Assembly (NCBI GenBank): GCA_036557285.1
Contig: DATBHW010000005.1
Location: 167,289-231,288 of the forward strand
Reading direction: 5' to 3'
Length of the DNA stretch: 64,000 nt
From: Ktedonobacterales bacterium
GTDB lineage: Bacteria; Chloroflexota; Ktedonobacteria; Ktedonobacterales; DATBGS01
Shown here: piece by piece, positions 1 through 8,238 of the stretch
Layout of the letters: every line of letters begins with the position of its first letter
How positions within the stretch are numbered: position 1 is the stretch's first letter
Translations under genes and position numbers: made by a program
Notes under the pieces: model-generated
The model's input: only the letters and a program-made list of their open reading frames with translations
Databases searched by the model: none
What the model was told of the DNA's origin: nothing

Positions 1-66
1 AACCGTTCTATAGGCATATGGTTAACTGAGGCCCTGGGCTAGACGCCCCTCAGCGCCAACGTCATC

Positions 67-112
67 TGGCTGGCAAGCGGAGCCGAGAAACCCTGGCTCC
101 GCTTGCCAGCCA
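67..112 (-). terminator. Perfect 18-bp stem-loop downstream of the Tn3-like gene
   Basis: The arms at 67-84 and 95-112 are perfect reverse complements, separated by a 10-nt loop. The hairpin begins about 30 nt after the stop codon of the minus-strand transposase gene, so it could end that transcript. No U-tract follows on the minus strand, so a factor-dependent terminator or a mobile-element end is also possible. Confidence 0.5.
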
Positions 113-142
113 TCTGTAGATAGCTTCCCCGCCGATGCGTCC

Positions 143-3037
143 TTATGTACTCTGGCAACACTCAGGACCAGCTCTATTTCCTTGCGCTGTGTCGCTGATT
201 ACCCTATCGAAAAGATACTCCCCAACCAGATGAAGATGCTCCCACATAATCGGATGGAGATATTGCCACATATCCTCTGGCACAGGCTGACCACGCCTGG
301 CAGATTCCTGAGCAGCGACTTCAAGATAGCGAGTATTCCATACAATGATCGCGTTGATGACCAGGCTTAACGCCAGGATGCGCCTGAACTGCGCTGCGGA
401 GTCTCGATCACTCACGCGCCCCTGTTGGCCGAAAAAAATCGCCCGTGCCAGGGCATCAACCGATATACATCTATGCTGTCCTGCCAGCACTCTTTGACGC
501 AGGGAAGCGTCTACAATAAAGTTCAGGATATAACGTGTCCTGGCAATACGGCCTACTTCCTGAAGCGACTGGCGCAGCGTATTTCCCTCATCCATATTCT
601 GTAGCTTCGGGATGAGAAGAGAAGGGCGGATCAATCGGTCTTTTAATGACGCGGCAACCCGGTTCATTGTCTCCCATTGGGTAATAATCAACGGATCGCG
701 GGTGGCATATAGCAAAAGGGGATCGAGTATCCCGTAGGAGGCTCCCTCTTGCGCTCGAATCATTATCTGGTCGGGCAGGTCATCCAGGGGCAGCGCCAGG
801 CGATACCCCAGTAACTCGAAGAGACCATAGAGAAGATCGGTGCAGCCAGGGGTATCAGTAGCATGTTCCTGAATAGGGAGCAAATCCTGATAAACAAGGC
901 CATCCAGAGTATAAGGCGCTTCCTGCGCCAGAGGACTCACAAGACCTATCCAATACTGGATCGCCTGATCAGAAACATGGCTATAGATGTTCACTTTTCG
1001 ACCCAACGCATCGCCAGATGCGCGATAGCGCGCATACGGGCCTGAGACAAGCCGCGCAAATTCGCTCGCATTTGACGAAGAAACAGCGCCAGAGCCAAAA
1101 GCTCTGGTCAGGGGCAGGCTTTGATGAAAGGCAATCAAGACCTGGATGGCCTGTTGCAGCGTCTCTTCACGGAGGTACCAATCATAGACCCGTACAAGCT
1201 GACCATGTGGAATACCGGAGGCAGCGGCCATTGCTGTTAGTCCAATATTCGTAGCCTCAGCTACCAGCACCGCCAGAAGCGTAGATCGAATCGTTTCCTG
1301 ATGCCTGGGGGTAGGCTCTCGTCTGGTGGTCAGGTGATCAAAAGCCGAGGTAAATCCAGTCCAGCTATCAACCTCTAAGAGAAGCTGGGGCAGACCAACC
1401 CTTGGCAACAAGGCCGTCAGTGAGCGGCGCATCGAAGCAGCGCCTGCGGGCGTCTGGAGGCGGTCCTGGGCGGTACGTATGAGTCGGCCATCTTTTATCT
1501 GAATGGAGGGATGATCCAACAAGAGTCCGGCTGCTCTGGTCGCCAGGGCATCTAGCTCCGTTCTGGCTTGCGCCAGGTAATCCTCTCCATTGTGTGGTAA
1601 GCCACTGGTCACGAACCAGGATATGCGCTCCTGACGCCATTCAGTGGGCGTATAGAGACCAGCAGACCAAGGGGCATAGTTACGACTTCCTTCTACCGAA
1701 AGTTCTCCAGATCGCAGTGCCTGGCGGACCTGGTAGAGCAGGCAAAGTTCCCAGGCGCGCCTATCTATGCCATTGGGGCCAACTACTGCCCTCATCCAGC
1801 GTTCCGGCACAAAGCCAAGCGGAGCATCTTTCGGCGCTTTTTTGCGATGCTCACGATCCATCGTATGCAAAGTCTCCAGTCCTGCCAGCACAGGACTATA
1901 TGCGCCCGGCGAGCTAAAGCGCAGCATTTGCAGCAGCACGCGCGCAGGTTCTCGTACCTGGCTAAATCGCTGTTTGAGCAAAGCAAAAAGGCCCTCGACT
2001 TCATTCTCATCAAGGGACCGACTTCGGCTTACAAGCGTGCTCACCTGCTCACGAGAGACTTGCTGAAAGATACGATCTCGCACCCGATGCGTGGGAACCT
2101 GGGGATCAAGGAGAACCTGCGTAATACCGCGAAACAAGCGCGCGCTCGTGAGGTTAGCCTGAACCTGCTCCATTTGAGCCTCTCTTAGCTCAGCATTGGC
2201 CCGCGCAAACAAACGCCCTATCAGGGTATCGAACATCTCGACAATCACATCGGTGATCTCTGGGCCGCGCACGGTCAGGAAAGCCAGAAGCAGTGCGTAC
2301 CGTTTGGCAGGTGGATAGCGTCGAAGGGCCTGAGCAGAAAGACGCCTTACAATAGCTGCCCATTGCCAGAGGCGCGGAGGTTGAATGCCTATCCAATCAA
2401 TGGTGTCGGGGAGGGCTGCCCGAACCACCTCAAGCCGACGCCCTTCATCGCGGATCGCCTCAGTTGAGGCCGCATGTGGAGGAGTCACAAGCGTCGCCAG
2501 AATACTCCTTCCCTGGCATGTTCGGCAGAGTCCATCCAATTGATCTCGCTGCGCCTGGGTCAGTTGATGTGCAAGGTTCTGAAAGAGGGTCTCCTCGGTT
2601 TCACGGCGTACTTGATACACGATTCTCTGGATAACAGTCTTTGCAGCAGGCCGGAATATCTGCTGACTGGCTAGCCAGCCATAAGCTGCTTTGATGAGTT
2701 CAGTAGTATTGGCGGTTTGCAGAACCTGCGCAGCGAGGAAGGATCGCAGCAGCCCCGTATCTTCAGCAGTAAACGAGCGCAGGCGCAGATAGTCCTGCAC
2801 CGCCTTCATATCTGTATTGTGGAGTACAGGGCAATTTTTGTATTGAATGACCGTCTCTGGTTGAATACCCAACTGGGCGCCGATGCAGGCGATAAGCGCT
2901 TCTGGCAGCAATGCAGGATGCGCAGCCGCTATCGGGTCGGTACGCGCCCAGATAAGCAGTAAGGCGCGCTCCAGCCGCTGGAGGTCGTTATGTACAGCAT
3001 TCACCAGGGTGAGATCGCAGGAACTCAACCTTATCAC
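143..3037 (-). CDS. Tn3-family transposase, probably catalytically inactive
   Basis: The 964-residue protein aligns by eye with Tn3-type TnpA along its length. The N-terminal half is the DNA-binding region. The C-terminal third carries the family landmarks SHVSDQ, EHATDTPG, RLALPLDDLPD, EVGRIARTRY, ALARAIFF, IVWNTRYLE and WEHLHLVGEY. The three positions expected to hold the D-D-E triad read N656 (in SSSNASEF, where SSSDGQRF is usual), D728 (TDTPG) and I858 (in HRCISVDALARA, where NKGEARNALARA is usual). Their spacing of 72 and 130 residues is as expected for the family, so these look like true substitutions. The start is GTG, overlapping the TGA of the upstream glycosyltransferase gene by 4 nt, and the usual first ~40-50 residues seem to be missing. 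No resolvase and no Tn3 terminal repeats were found nearby. It is probably a dead or repurposed element; the family call is firm. Confidence 0.85.
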   Translation of the reverse strand: MIRLSSCDLTLVNAVHNDLQRLERALLLIWARTDPIAAAHPALLPEALIACIGAQLGIQPETVIQYKNCPVLHNTDMKAVQDYLRLRSFTAEDTGLLRSFLAAQVLQTANTTELIKAAYGWLASQQIFRPAAKTVIQRIVYQVRRETEETLFQNLAHQLTQAQRDQLDGLCRTCQGRSILATLVTPPHAASTEAIRDEGRRLEVVRAALPDTIDWIGIQPPRLWQWAAIVRRLSAQALRRYPPAKRYALLLAFLTVRGPEITDVIVEMFDTLIGRLFARANAELREAQMEQVQANLTSARLFRGITQVLLDPQVPTHRVRDRIFQQVSREQVSTLVSRSRSLDENEVEGLFALLKQRFSQVREPARVLLQMLRFSSPGAYSPVLAGLETLHTMDREHRKKAPKDAPLGFVPERWMRAVVGPNGIDRRAWELCLLYQVRQALRSGELSVEGSRNYAPWSAGLYTPTEWRQERISWFVTSGLPHNGEDYLAQARTELDALATRAAGLLLDHPSIQIKDGRLIRTAQDRLQTPAGAASMRRSLTALLPRVGLPQLLLEVDSWTGFTSAFDHLTTRREPTPRHQETIRSTLLAVLVAEATNIGLTAMAAASGIPHGQLVRVYDWYLREETLQQAIQVLIAFHQSLPLTRAFGSGAVSSSNASEFARLVSGPYARYRASGDALGRKVNIYSHVSDQAIQYWIGLVSPLAQEAPYTLDGLVYQDLLPIQEHATDTPGCTDLLYGLFELLGYRLALPLDDLPDQIMIRAQEGASYGILDPLLLYATRDPLIITQWETMNRVAASLKDRLIRPSLLIPKLQNMDEGNTLRQSLQEVGRIARTRYILNFIVDASLRQRVLAGQHRCISVDALARAIFFGQQGRVSDRDSAAQFRRILALSLVINAIIVWNTRYLEVAAQESARRGQPVPEDMWQYLHPIMWEHLHLVGEYLFDRVISDTAQGNRAGPECCQST

Positions 3038-4380
3038 GTCGCCCCTCGCTTCTGGGAGGGCATGTCAAGCGTTGATAGCCCCTGCCTGTGAGCGCCTACA
3101 TGTTGAGTCTTCTCCCAGTTGTTGATGCCTCTTAACTGGCGCAGCGTAGCGCGCAGGGAAGCGTAGGAGAGAATCCATTGGTAAGGCAGATAGGCAAGAG
3201 CCATCACCACTGGTGTTTTCCAGGAAGGTTTCAGTTTGTGAGCATCGGTGAACTCATAGAGTCCGATGACTGAAAGAACGAAATGAGCTATAAGCAGATA
3301 AAAAGGCAGGTCCAGAATAATGGCAACACCGGCAGGTGTCTTGATGGTGAACATCATGATCAGCGAGGCAAGCACATACAGCCCCAGGAGCGCCTGAGCA
3401 GATGGGAAGGCAAGGGTATAGAATGCCAGCAGACGCTGACCAAAAGTAGGCAGATGTTTCCATTCCCCCTTTATCAAAGTCTGCAAGAAACCCTGGCTCC
3501 AGCGCGTCCGCTGGCGAATGAACTGCTCCAGGGTCGGGGGCGTCTCCTCGCGTGTGACATAGCGATCATCATAGACAACACGCACCGGCTCTTTGAGGCA
3601 GCTAATGCGAATACCTATATCAGCATCTTCGGTCAGGTTATATTCATCCCACCCACCTACGCGATTCAGTATGGCGCGGGTAAAAAATACCGTATTGCCA
3701 CCAAGGGTAATGGACCCTCTGCGCGCATGATAATGCAGACGACTTTTAAACCAGAAGAAATACTCCAGCACGTTCAATGTAGAATACCAGCTTGACTGGA
3801 AATTCATGAGTTGCACGCCACATTGGATAACCGGGACATGCTCCTGTAACATCAGGGTGTTCACAATGTTAAAGATGTCCGGGTGGATGTCGTCCTCAGC
3901 GTCGAAGATCGTCACGACCTCATTGTGCGTGTTTCGCAAGCCCACATTCAATCCATGCGGCTTGTTGATAGGGCGATCATTGTAACTCACCCCACGCACG
4001 GTATGTATTCCCGCTGCCTGTAACTGGTTAATCTTCTGCTGAGCTTGCTTAATTGTTCCCACATCATCCGCCGAGCAGATAACAACTACTTCCAGCAGTG
4101 ACAGCGGATAATGAGCACTTACCACCCGCTCGATAGTTGTCTGGATAACATCTTCCTCATGCCGGGCAGGCAGCATGACAGTAAAGGTTGTGCGCGGTGG
4201 GAGAAAGCGTGATGGTACCTGTCCCTTCTGGTGAGCCTCCCGTTGATCCCAGGTATACAGCATGAGATAGAGAGTATAGACAGACTGAAGGATGAGCAGA
4301 ACAGATATAATAAGTGAGCCAGGAATGACAACACTGACCCACAAGTTTGCAGCAGGGAGAGAGGCCAAAACAACATTCAT
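3034..4380 (-). CDS. Membrane-bound processive GT2 glycosyltransferase
   Basis: A 448-residue inner-membrane glycosyltransferase of the cellulose/hyaluronan-synthase type, using a nucleotide-sugar donor in the cytoplasm. An N-terminal membrane span lies at about residues 15-40. The GT2 domain follows, with the DAED metal-binding motif, TEDADIG and the RQRTRW acceptor/processivity motif (Q-x-x-R-W type). Three or four membrane spans lie near the C-terminus (about residues 325-420). It lies in a minus-strand run behind a small membrane protein, and its stop overlaps the start of the Tn3-like gene. The polymer made cannot be told from sequence. The start is supported only by a weak GGGG-rich upstream stretch. 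Confidence 0.88.
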   Translation of the reverse strand: MNVVLASLPAANLWVSVVIPGSLIISVLLILQSVYTLYLMLYTWDQREAHQKGQVPSRFLPPRTTFTVMLPARHEEDVIQTTIERVVSAHYPLSLLEVVVICSADDVGTIKQAQQKINQLQAAGIHTVRGVSYNDRPINKPHGLNVGLRNTHNEVVTIFDAEDDIHPDIFNIVNTLMLQEHVPVIQCGVQLMNFQSSWYSTLNVLEYFFWFKSRLHYHARRGSITLGGNTVFFTRAILNRVGGWDEYNLTEDADIGIRISCLKEPVRVVYDDRYVTREETPPTLEQFIRQRTRWSQGFLQTLIKGEWKHLPTFGQRLLAFYTLAFPSAQALLGLYVLASLIMMFTIKTPAGVAIILDLPFYLLIAHFVLSVIGLYEFTDAHKLKPSWKTPVVMALAYLPYQWILSYASLRATLRQLRGINNWEKTQHVGAHRQGLSTLDMPSQKRGAT

Positions 4381-4429
4381 CGCAGCTTACCCCAGGTCCA
4401 GAAAAGATATATGGCACTATTCCAGTTCT

Positions 4430-4903
4430 TTACTTTGTCTTATCGCCTGGAAGATCAAGGTTCTGCACATCCTCAACACAGCCATCGGACTGTGTTCGCA
4501 CAATGTAAATCCTCTCAGCCTGCCAACCATCAGGCCGCTGTGCAGTAACCAGATAGACGCGCATTTCACCTCCTTTGGCTTGCGGGTGGGCGCTAAGAAA
4601 CTCCGTCGTGAAGGTGATGCCCTGGCCGACATCAAACGCGCTCTGCTCGGACGCCTGCTGACGAAGTTCTTCTATTGAGAGACGCGCCTGAAGTGTTGGA
4701 CAAAGCTGATGCCACCCCAGCGCCCCGTCTCGTGTGACAACTGATTTCATAAAGAGATCAGCGCGAGTGGGAGGCACGCTATGAGCCGCGCCCGAAGAAG
4801 CAGCAGCAGCGAAAGCACCCGCGCCTAACAGCACAACCAGACCAGCCAGGAGCATCAGGGACACCAATGGCCTACGCAGTACCCTCGCTTCCACTCTCTT
4901 CAT
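4430..4903 (-). CDS. Small single-span exported protein of unknown function
   Basis: A 157-residue protein starting at the ATG at 4903, chosen because AGGAG lies 5 nt upstream (4909-4913); a longer reading to 4933 lacks a good site. A basic N-terminus and one hydrophobic segment (about residues 12-35, rich in L, V, A, G) act as a signal peptide or anchor. The soluble remainder has three cysteines and no motif I recognise. It lies 49 nt before the GT2 gene and about 140 nt after the PQQ-propeller lipoprotein, so it probably shares their transcript. An envelope role is inferred from context only. Confidence 0.6.
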   Translation of the reverse strand: MKRVEARVLRRPLVSLMLLAGLVVLLGAGAFAAAASSGAAHSVPPTRADLFMKSVVTRDGALGWHQLCPTLQARLSIEELRQQASEQSAFDVGQGITFTTEFLSAHPQAKGGEMRVYLVTAQRPDGWQAERIYIVRTQSDGCVEDVQNLDLPGDKTK

Positions 4904-5041
4904 GATGGCTCCTCGAAGGCTGCGCCAGGCCATTCATTGTTCCCTTCTGATACCTTTTTGTTCCCGCATTCTAGTTTTATCGCTCCCGGAATTTTTTTTC
5001 TGTGTTTTCTACTACAAACCTTTCGGGTTTCTGCTCCCATC

Positions 5042-6610
5042 TCATGGAAGGCTATAAGCCATGAGCTTTGCGCTTTCATCTGTACAGTAGAGGCGGCTGC
5101 CTACTACAATAGGGCTTTCCCAATGGACGCCGCTGATGCTGCCGCCAGAGGCTGCGGCGGCGCTGCCCCACAGGCGATGGCCGGTACGCGGATCGAGAGC
5201 CACCACTTCTGTGTTCATGGTTTCCACAAAGAGGATGGCTCCTGCTATAACCGGCGAGGTTGCCCCCACGCCCACCGTCCAGGCCACGCGCAACCGGGAA
5301 ACGCCTGAAGAAGAGGTAAATACCTGATAGCCACTGATCGCGCAATTGTTGCTGACAAAGACCCACAGGTTGCCGCCAATCTGGTCACTCCAGACAGCAG
5401 GCTGCGTCAAGACCGGACAATGATCTGGTGCGAACAACGTTTGCAGTTCGCCGCCAATATGCCCTTTACCACCTTGCCCACTCAAATCCTGCCGGTTCAA
5501 CAGACGCAGCAGCCCCTCTTTATCTGCCTGTATCGCCAGATAAGGCGTCTTGCTACCTGTTATTTCAGGCAGCAGCACTGGCGCGGAACTGCCCAGATCA
5601 AGATCCTGCATAGAAAGCGAATCTGTCTCCGCAGGGGTATACGAATCCAGGATTTGCGTCCCATCTCCGGTCAATTCCAGTACACTCTCTCCCCATGCGT
5701 CGCCGCCTCGGTTGGCAGTATAGGGTCCGTTGCTTGTTGCGACAAAAATATGTCCTGTAACCGGATCAACATTCACGCCTCCACGCGCCCAGATGCCTGC
5801 GCCGTTCTCAGCGCATTCGCCAGGCTTGAGCAAATGGGTTCGAGCTGAACACAGGCTATTAAAAACATGACGTGTCCCCTGCGGTAGATCGATGACCACG
5901 ACATGACCCTGATACGGAGGAGCGTCACCACCAAAGCTTGCGGTAGTGACATAGAGCCTGTTATTGGCAATATTGAGCGCAGAAGACACTTTCTCGCTTT
6001 TTGGCATGGTCGTAACGATTACCGGCCATCCAGCCCCACGCACCTCCTGCCCGGTAGCCGCCTGGTATTTATGCACCTTGCCATCCAGCCCGTAGCTGTA
6101 AATCACCAGCCGGGAAAGATCGGCCACTGGCGATGCGGTAGTGATCTTGTTGGGATCTGTACTCGTAGAGGCCGTCGCCCAAAGCTGAAGCCCTGTTGCC
6201 GCATCAATTGCCAGCAGCCTTCCATCTCTCGTGGTGAGGTAAAGTACATCGTGGCGCGTGCCGTCGGGCAGCGGTACGGAAGGAACCAGGATAGGGGCTG
6301 AATCAGCGACCTGGGGAAGCGCAACAGCCCATAGGCGATGCATCCGCCCCACATTCGCCGCCGTAATAGCGGTTTCGGCGGAATTGACCTCACTGCGAGC
6401 AGCATCAAACCCAAAAGTAGTCCAGGCGCTCCCGCAAGCAGGCGTATCTAAAAAAGCGGGTGGCAGCCACCCAAGACGGTTAGGGCAGGGCTGTGCGGCA
6501 GGATCATCACAGCCAACCATTCCAATGACCGCTGCGGCGAGAAACCCGATCCCCATGAGGCGCAGTGCGCTTCGCATTCTGGAGGTCCGTTGTGGTCTTG
6601 CTCTACTCAT
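5042..6610 (-). CDS. PQQ-like beta-propeller lipoprotein
   Basis: The 522-residue protein has a lipoprotein signal peptide ending in a GMVGC lipobox (Cys near residue 34). A chain of propeller blades follows, with motifs such as DGRLLAIDAATGLQLW, DGKVHKYQAATGQE and VALDPRTGHRLWG, typical of PQQ_2/PQQ-binding-like repeats. No catalytic PQQ-dehydrogenase residues are obvious, so it is more likely a binding or scaffold protein on the outer face of the membrane. Eight bases separate it from the stop of the response regulator upstream, so the two are probably cotranscribed. An alternative start 12 codons in is possible. Confidence 0.8.
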   Translation of the reverse strand: MSRARPQRTSRMRSALRLMGIGFLAAAVIGMVGCDDPAAQPCPNRLGWLPPAFLDTPACGSAWTTFGFDAARSEVNSAETAITAANVGRMHRLWAVALPQVADSAPILVPSVPLPDGTRHDVLYLTTRDGRLLAIDAATGLQLWATASTSTDPNKITTASPVADLSRLVIYSYGLDGKVHKYQAATGQEVRGAGWPVIVTTMPKSEKVSSALNIANNRLYVTTASFGGDAPPYQGHVVVIDLPQGTRHVFNSLCSARTHLLKPGECAENGAGIWARGGVNVDPVTGHIFVATSNGPYTANRGGDAWGESVLELTGDGTQILDSYTPAETDSLSMQDLDLGSSAPVLLPEITGSKTPYLAIQADKEGLLRLLNRQDLSGQGGKGHIGGELQTLFAPDHCPVLTQPAVWSDQIGGNLWVFVSNNCAISGYQVFTSSSGVSRLRVAWTVGVGATSPVIAGAILFVETMNTEVVALDPRTGHRLWGSAAAASGGSISGVHWESPIVVGSRLYCTDESAKLMAYSLP

Positions 6611-6618
6611 AGCCCTGG

Positions 6619-7266
6619 TCAGGAATCCTTAACCAGATTATGCTGTAAGGCCAGAATGACTGCCTCGGTTCGGTTCGATGCCCCCAACTTGGCGCGGATG
6701 CTGCCCACATGATATTTGACAGTCGTCGTGCTAAGCACGAGCCGCTCGGCAATTTGCTGGTTGGATAACCCTTCCGCCAGAAGGTTCAAAACCTCAATTT
6801 CCCTCTCTGTCAGGTCGTGGCCCAATTTAGGCCCGACCCTTACTGTCCGAGCTAACGCCTGACCCGCTGCTGGAGCCAGGGTCGGCTCCCCACGAGTGGC
6901 TAACCGAATAGCCTGGGCTAACTCAGCAAGGGTTACATCTTTGAGCAAATAACCGATGGCTCCTGCCTGGAGAGCCTGCTGCACCAGATTGCCCTCCTGA
7001 AAGTTGGTTAAAGCAAGCACCCGAATGCCTGGGAACGATGCGCTAAAAGCGCGCAGGGCATCAATGCCTCCCATACCAGGCATCACTAAATCCATCAGAA
7101 TAACATCCGGTTGGATCTCAGAAGCCAGACCCAATGCCTCTTCCCCGCTGCTCGCTTCTCCGACCACCTCTATATCCTCAAAAGCCAGTAAGGAAGTCTT
7201 GATACCATTCCGGGCGATGGTGTGATCGTCAACGATCATGAGCCGAATTGGGCTGGTTTCAGTCAT
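6619..7266 (-). CDS. NarL/FixJ-type response regulator
   Basis: A 215-residue two-component regulator. The receiver domain (residues 6-120) has the acidic pair in IVDDH, phospho-acceptor D59 in ILMDLVMPG, a T/S switch in ALTNF and the lysine in YLLKDVT. The C-terminal LuxR-type HTH (about 150-210) reads [15 protein letters not shown] with STTTVKYHV in the recognition helix. It heads a minus-strand operon with the PQQ lipoprotein. No kinase is adjacent; the HisKA_3 kinase at 30.9 kb is of the class that normally pairs with NarL regulators and is the only candidate in the window. Confidence 0.93.
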   Translation of the reverse strand: MTETSPIRLMIVDDHTIARNGIKTSLLAFEDIEVVGEASSGEEALGLASEIQPDVILMDLVMPGMGGIDALRAFSASFPGIRVLALTNFQEGNLVQQALQAGAIGYLLKDVTLAELAQAIRLATRGEPTLAPAAGQALARTVRVGPKLGHDLTEREIEVLNLLAEGLSNQQIAERLVLSTTTVKYHVGSIRAKLGASNRTEAVILALQHNLVKDS

Positions 7267-7573
7267 GGAAAGGCTCTTCTCCCTATGTCATCCTTCCAAA
7301 TGACCGCGACTTGAGCGCCGTGACCCGATTGGCTCATTCCTAGAAGAGATGTATTGAGGGGGTGTTGCACTCTTTTCCCTATCCACGCCACGCGGTTTGC
7401 CAGATGCCAGAATGAAATGGCAAGCCTTGCTACACCTTACATACCTTACTGCTGCGGCAAAGTATGAACCCTGGTGCTGCAAGTTGTGAACCAACAAGTG
7501 CCATGAAAGGGTGGTTCTTTAGTTGATTGGAGGCGCTGCTTTCTATGCGCATGCGCTCCAACCTGATCCTCAT
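7267..7573. other. Non-coding gap between the response regulator and a DUF1269-like gene
   Basis: About 300 bases with no convincing gene. Short minus-strand readings here lack ribosome sites and recognisable motifs. The stretch should hold the promoter of the minus-strand response-regulator operon, but I could not pick a clear -35/-10 pair. Confidence 0.4.
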
Positions 7574-7960
7574 TTACTGGGGTGGTGTGGCTGATTGGTA
7601 GCTATCGCTTCCTCCAGTCGGCAAATCCTCCTGAACCACGTTTGTAAATAGGAACGGGTAAGCAGTATCCTCTCGCTCCCTGTTTAGACCGATGAGCAGA
7701 TGCTGCGGAGCAGGCGTAATTGGAGATTGGACAAGAGCCTGGACGAAATCCTGAATCCAGAGCGGCTCGATGAGCGCCAGGACCATAGGTTTCACCTTAA
7801 TTTTGCCGCCCAGGTTTTTTGACACGACCGCCGCGGCCTTTACTTTGATACGCTTTGCCGCGTTCAGAGCCTTCAGTTCCTCAAGCGCCTCATGAGCTTG
7901 AGGATCATCATCAAACACAAGCCTGAGAAGCGTCATGCGCTCATGTGGCTGGCTCGCCAT
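7574..7960 (-). CDS. DUF1269-like small protein
   Basis: A 128-residue protein read from the ATG at 7960, which has a strong AAGGAGGC site at 7965-7972; an upstream in-frame reading to 8026 has none. The N-terminal half (ALEELKALNAAKRIKVKAA, then AVVSKNLGGKIKVKP) resembles the DUF1269 family. The central glycine-rich hydrophobic zipper of that family is absent and replaced by a short linker leading to a unique C-terminus. The function of the family is unknown. It stands alone between two intergenic gaps, on the same strand as its neighbours. Confidence 0.65.
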   Translation of the reverse strand: MASQPHERMTLLRLVFDDDPQAHEALEELKALNAAKRIKVKAAAVVSKNLGGKIKVKPMVLALIEPLWIQDFVQALVQSPITPAPQHLLIGLNREREDTAYPFLFTNVVQEDLPTGGSDSYQSATPPQ

Positions 7961-8127
7961 GTATGCCTCCTTAGCTACAACGCTCATCCCTGCGCATCTG
8001 ACGGTGCGGCTCACCGTCGCCATCAACGCTCAATTTATCCAATGCTTCGAGGGCGCGAGAACCCCCTTTACTCTCTACCCTATCCCAAACCATATGTTCT
8101 AACCCCTCTCAAGATAGGCATCTTAGA

Positions 8128-8146
8128 GGAGAGTTTTTCACTCTCC
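8128..8146 (-). terminator. Weak 7-bp stem-loop downstream of the PP2C chimera
   Basis: GGAGAGT (8128-8134) pairs with ACTCTCC (8140-8146) around a 5-nt loop, about 90 nt past the stop of the minus-strand gene ending at 8239. There is no clear U-tract on that strand. The rest of the gap between 7961 and 8238 shows nothing else. Confidence 0.25.
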
Positions 8147-8238
8147 AAAATGTGGATACAAGACTAGCCAAAAGATAGTCATCCCTTTTTCTGACTGGAC
8201 TCTGGCAAGAGAAGCAATTTTCCAGACAAGCTGCCTGT

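Noticed and set aside
143..7266. A complete Tn3 transposon carrying the glycosyltransferase and regulator genes as cargo
   Set aside because: No 38-bp terminal inverted repeats, resolvase or res site were found, and the transposase looks 5'-truncated and catalytically altered.
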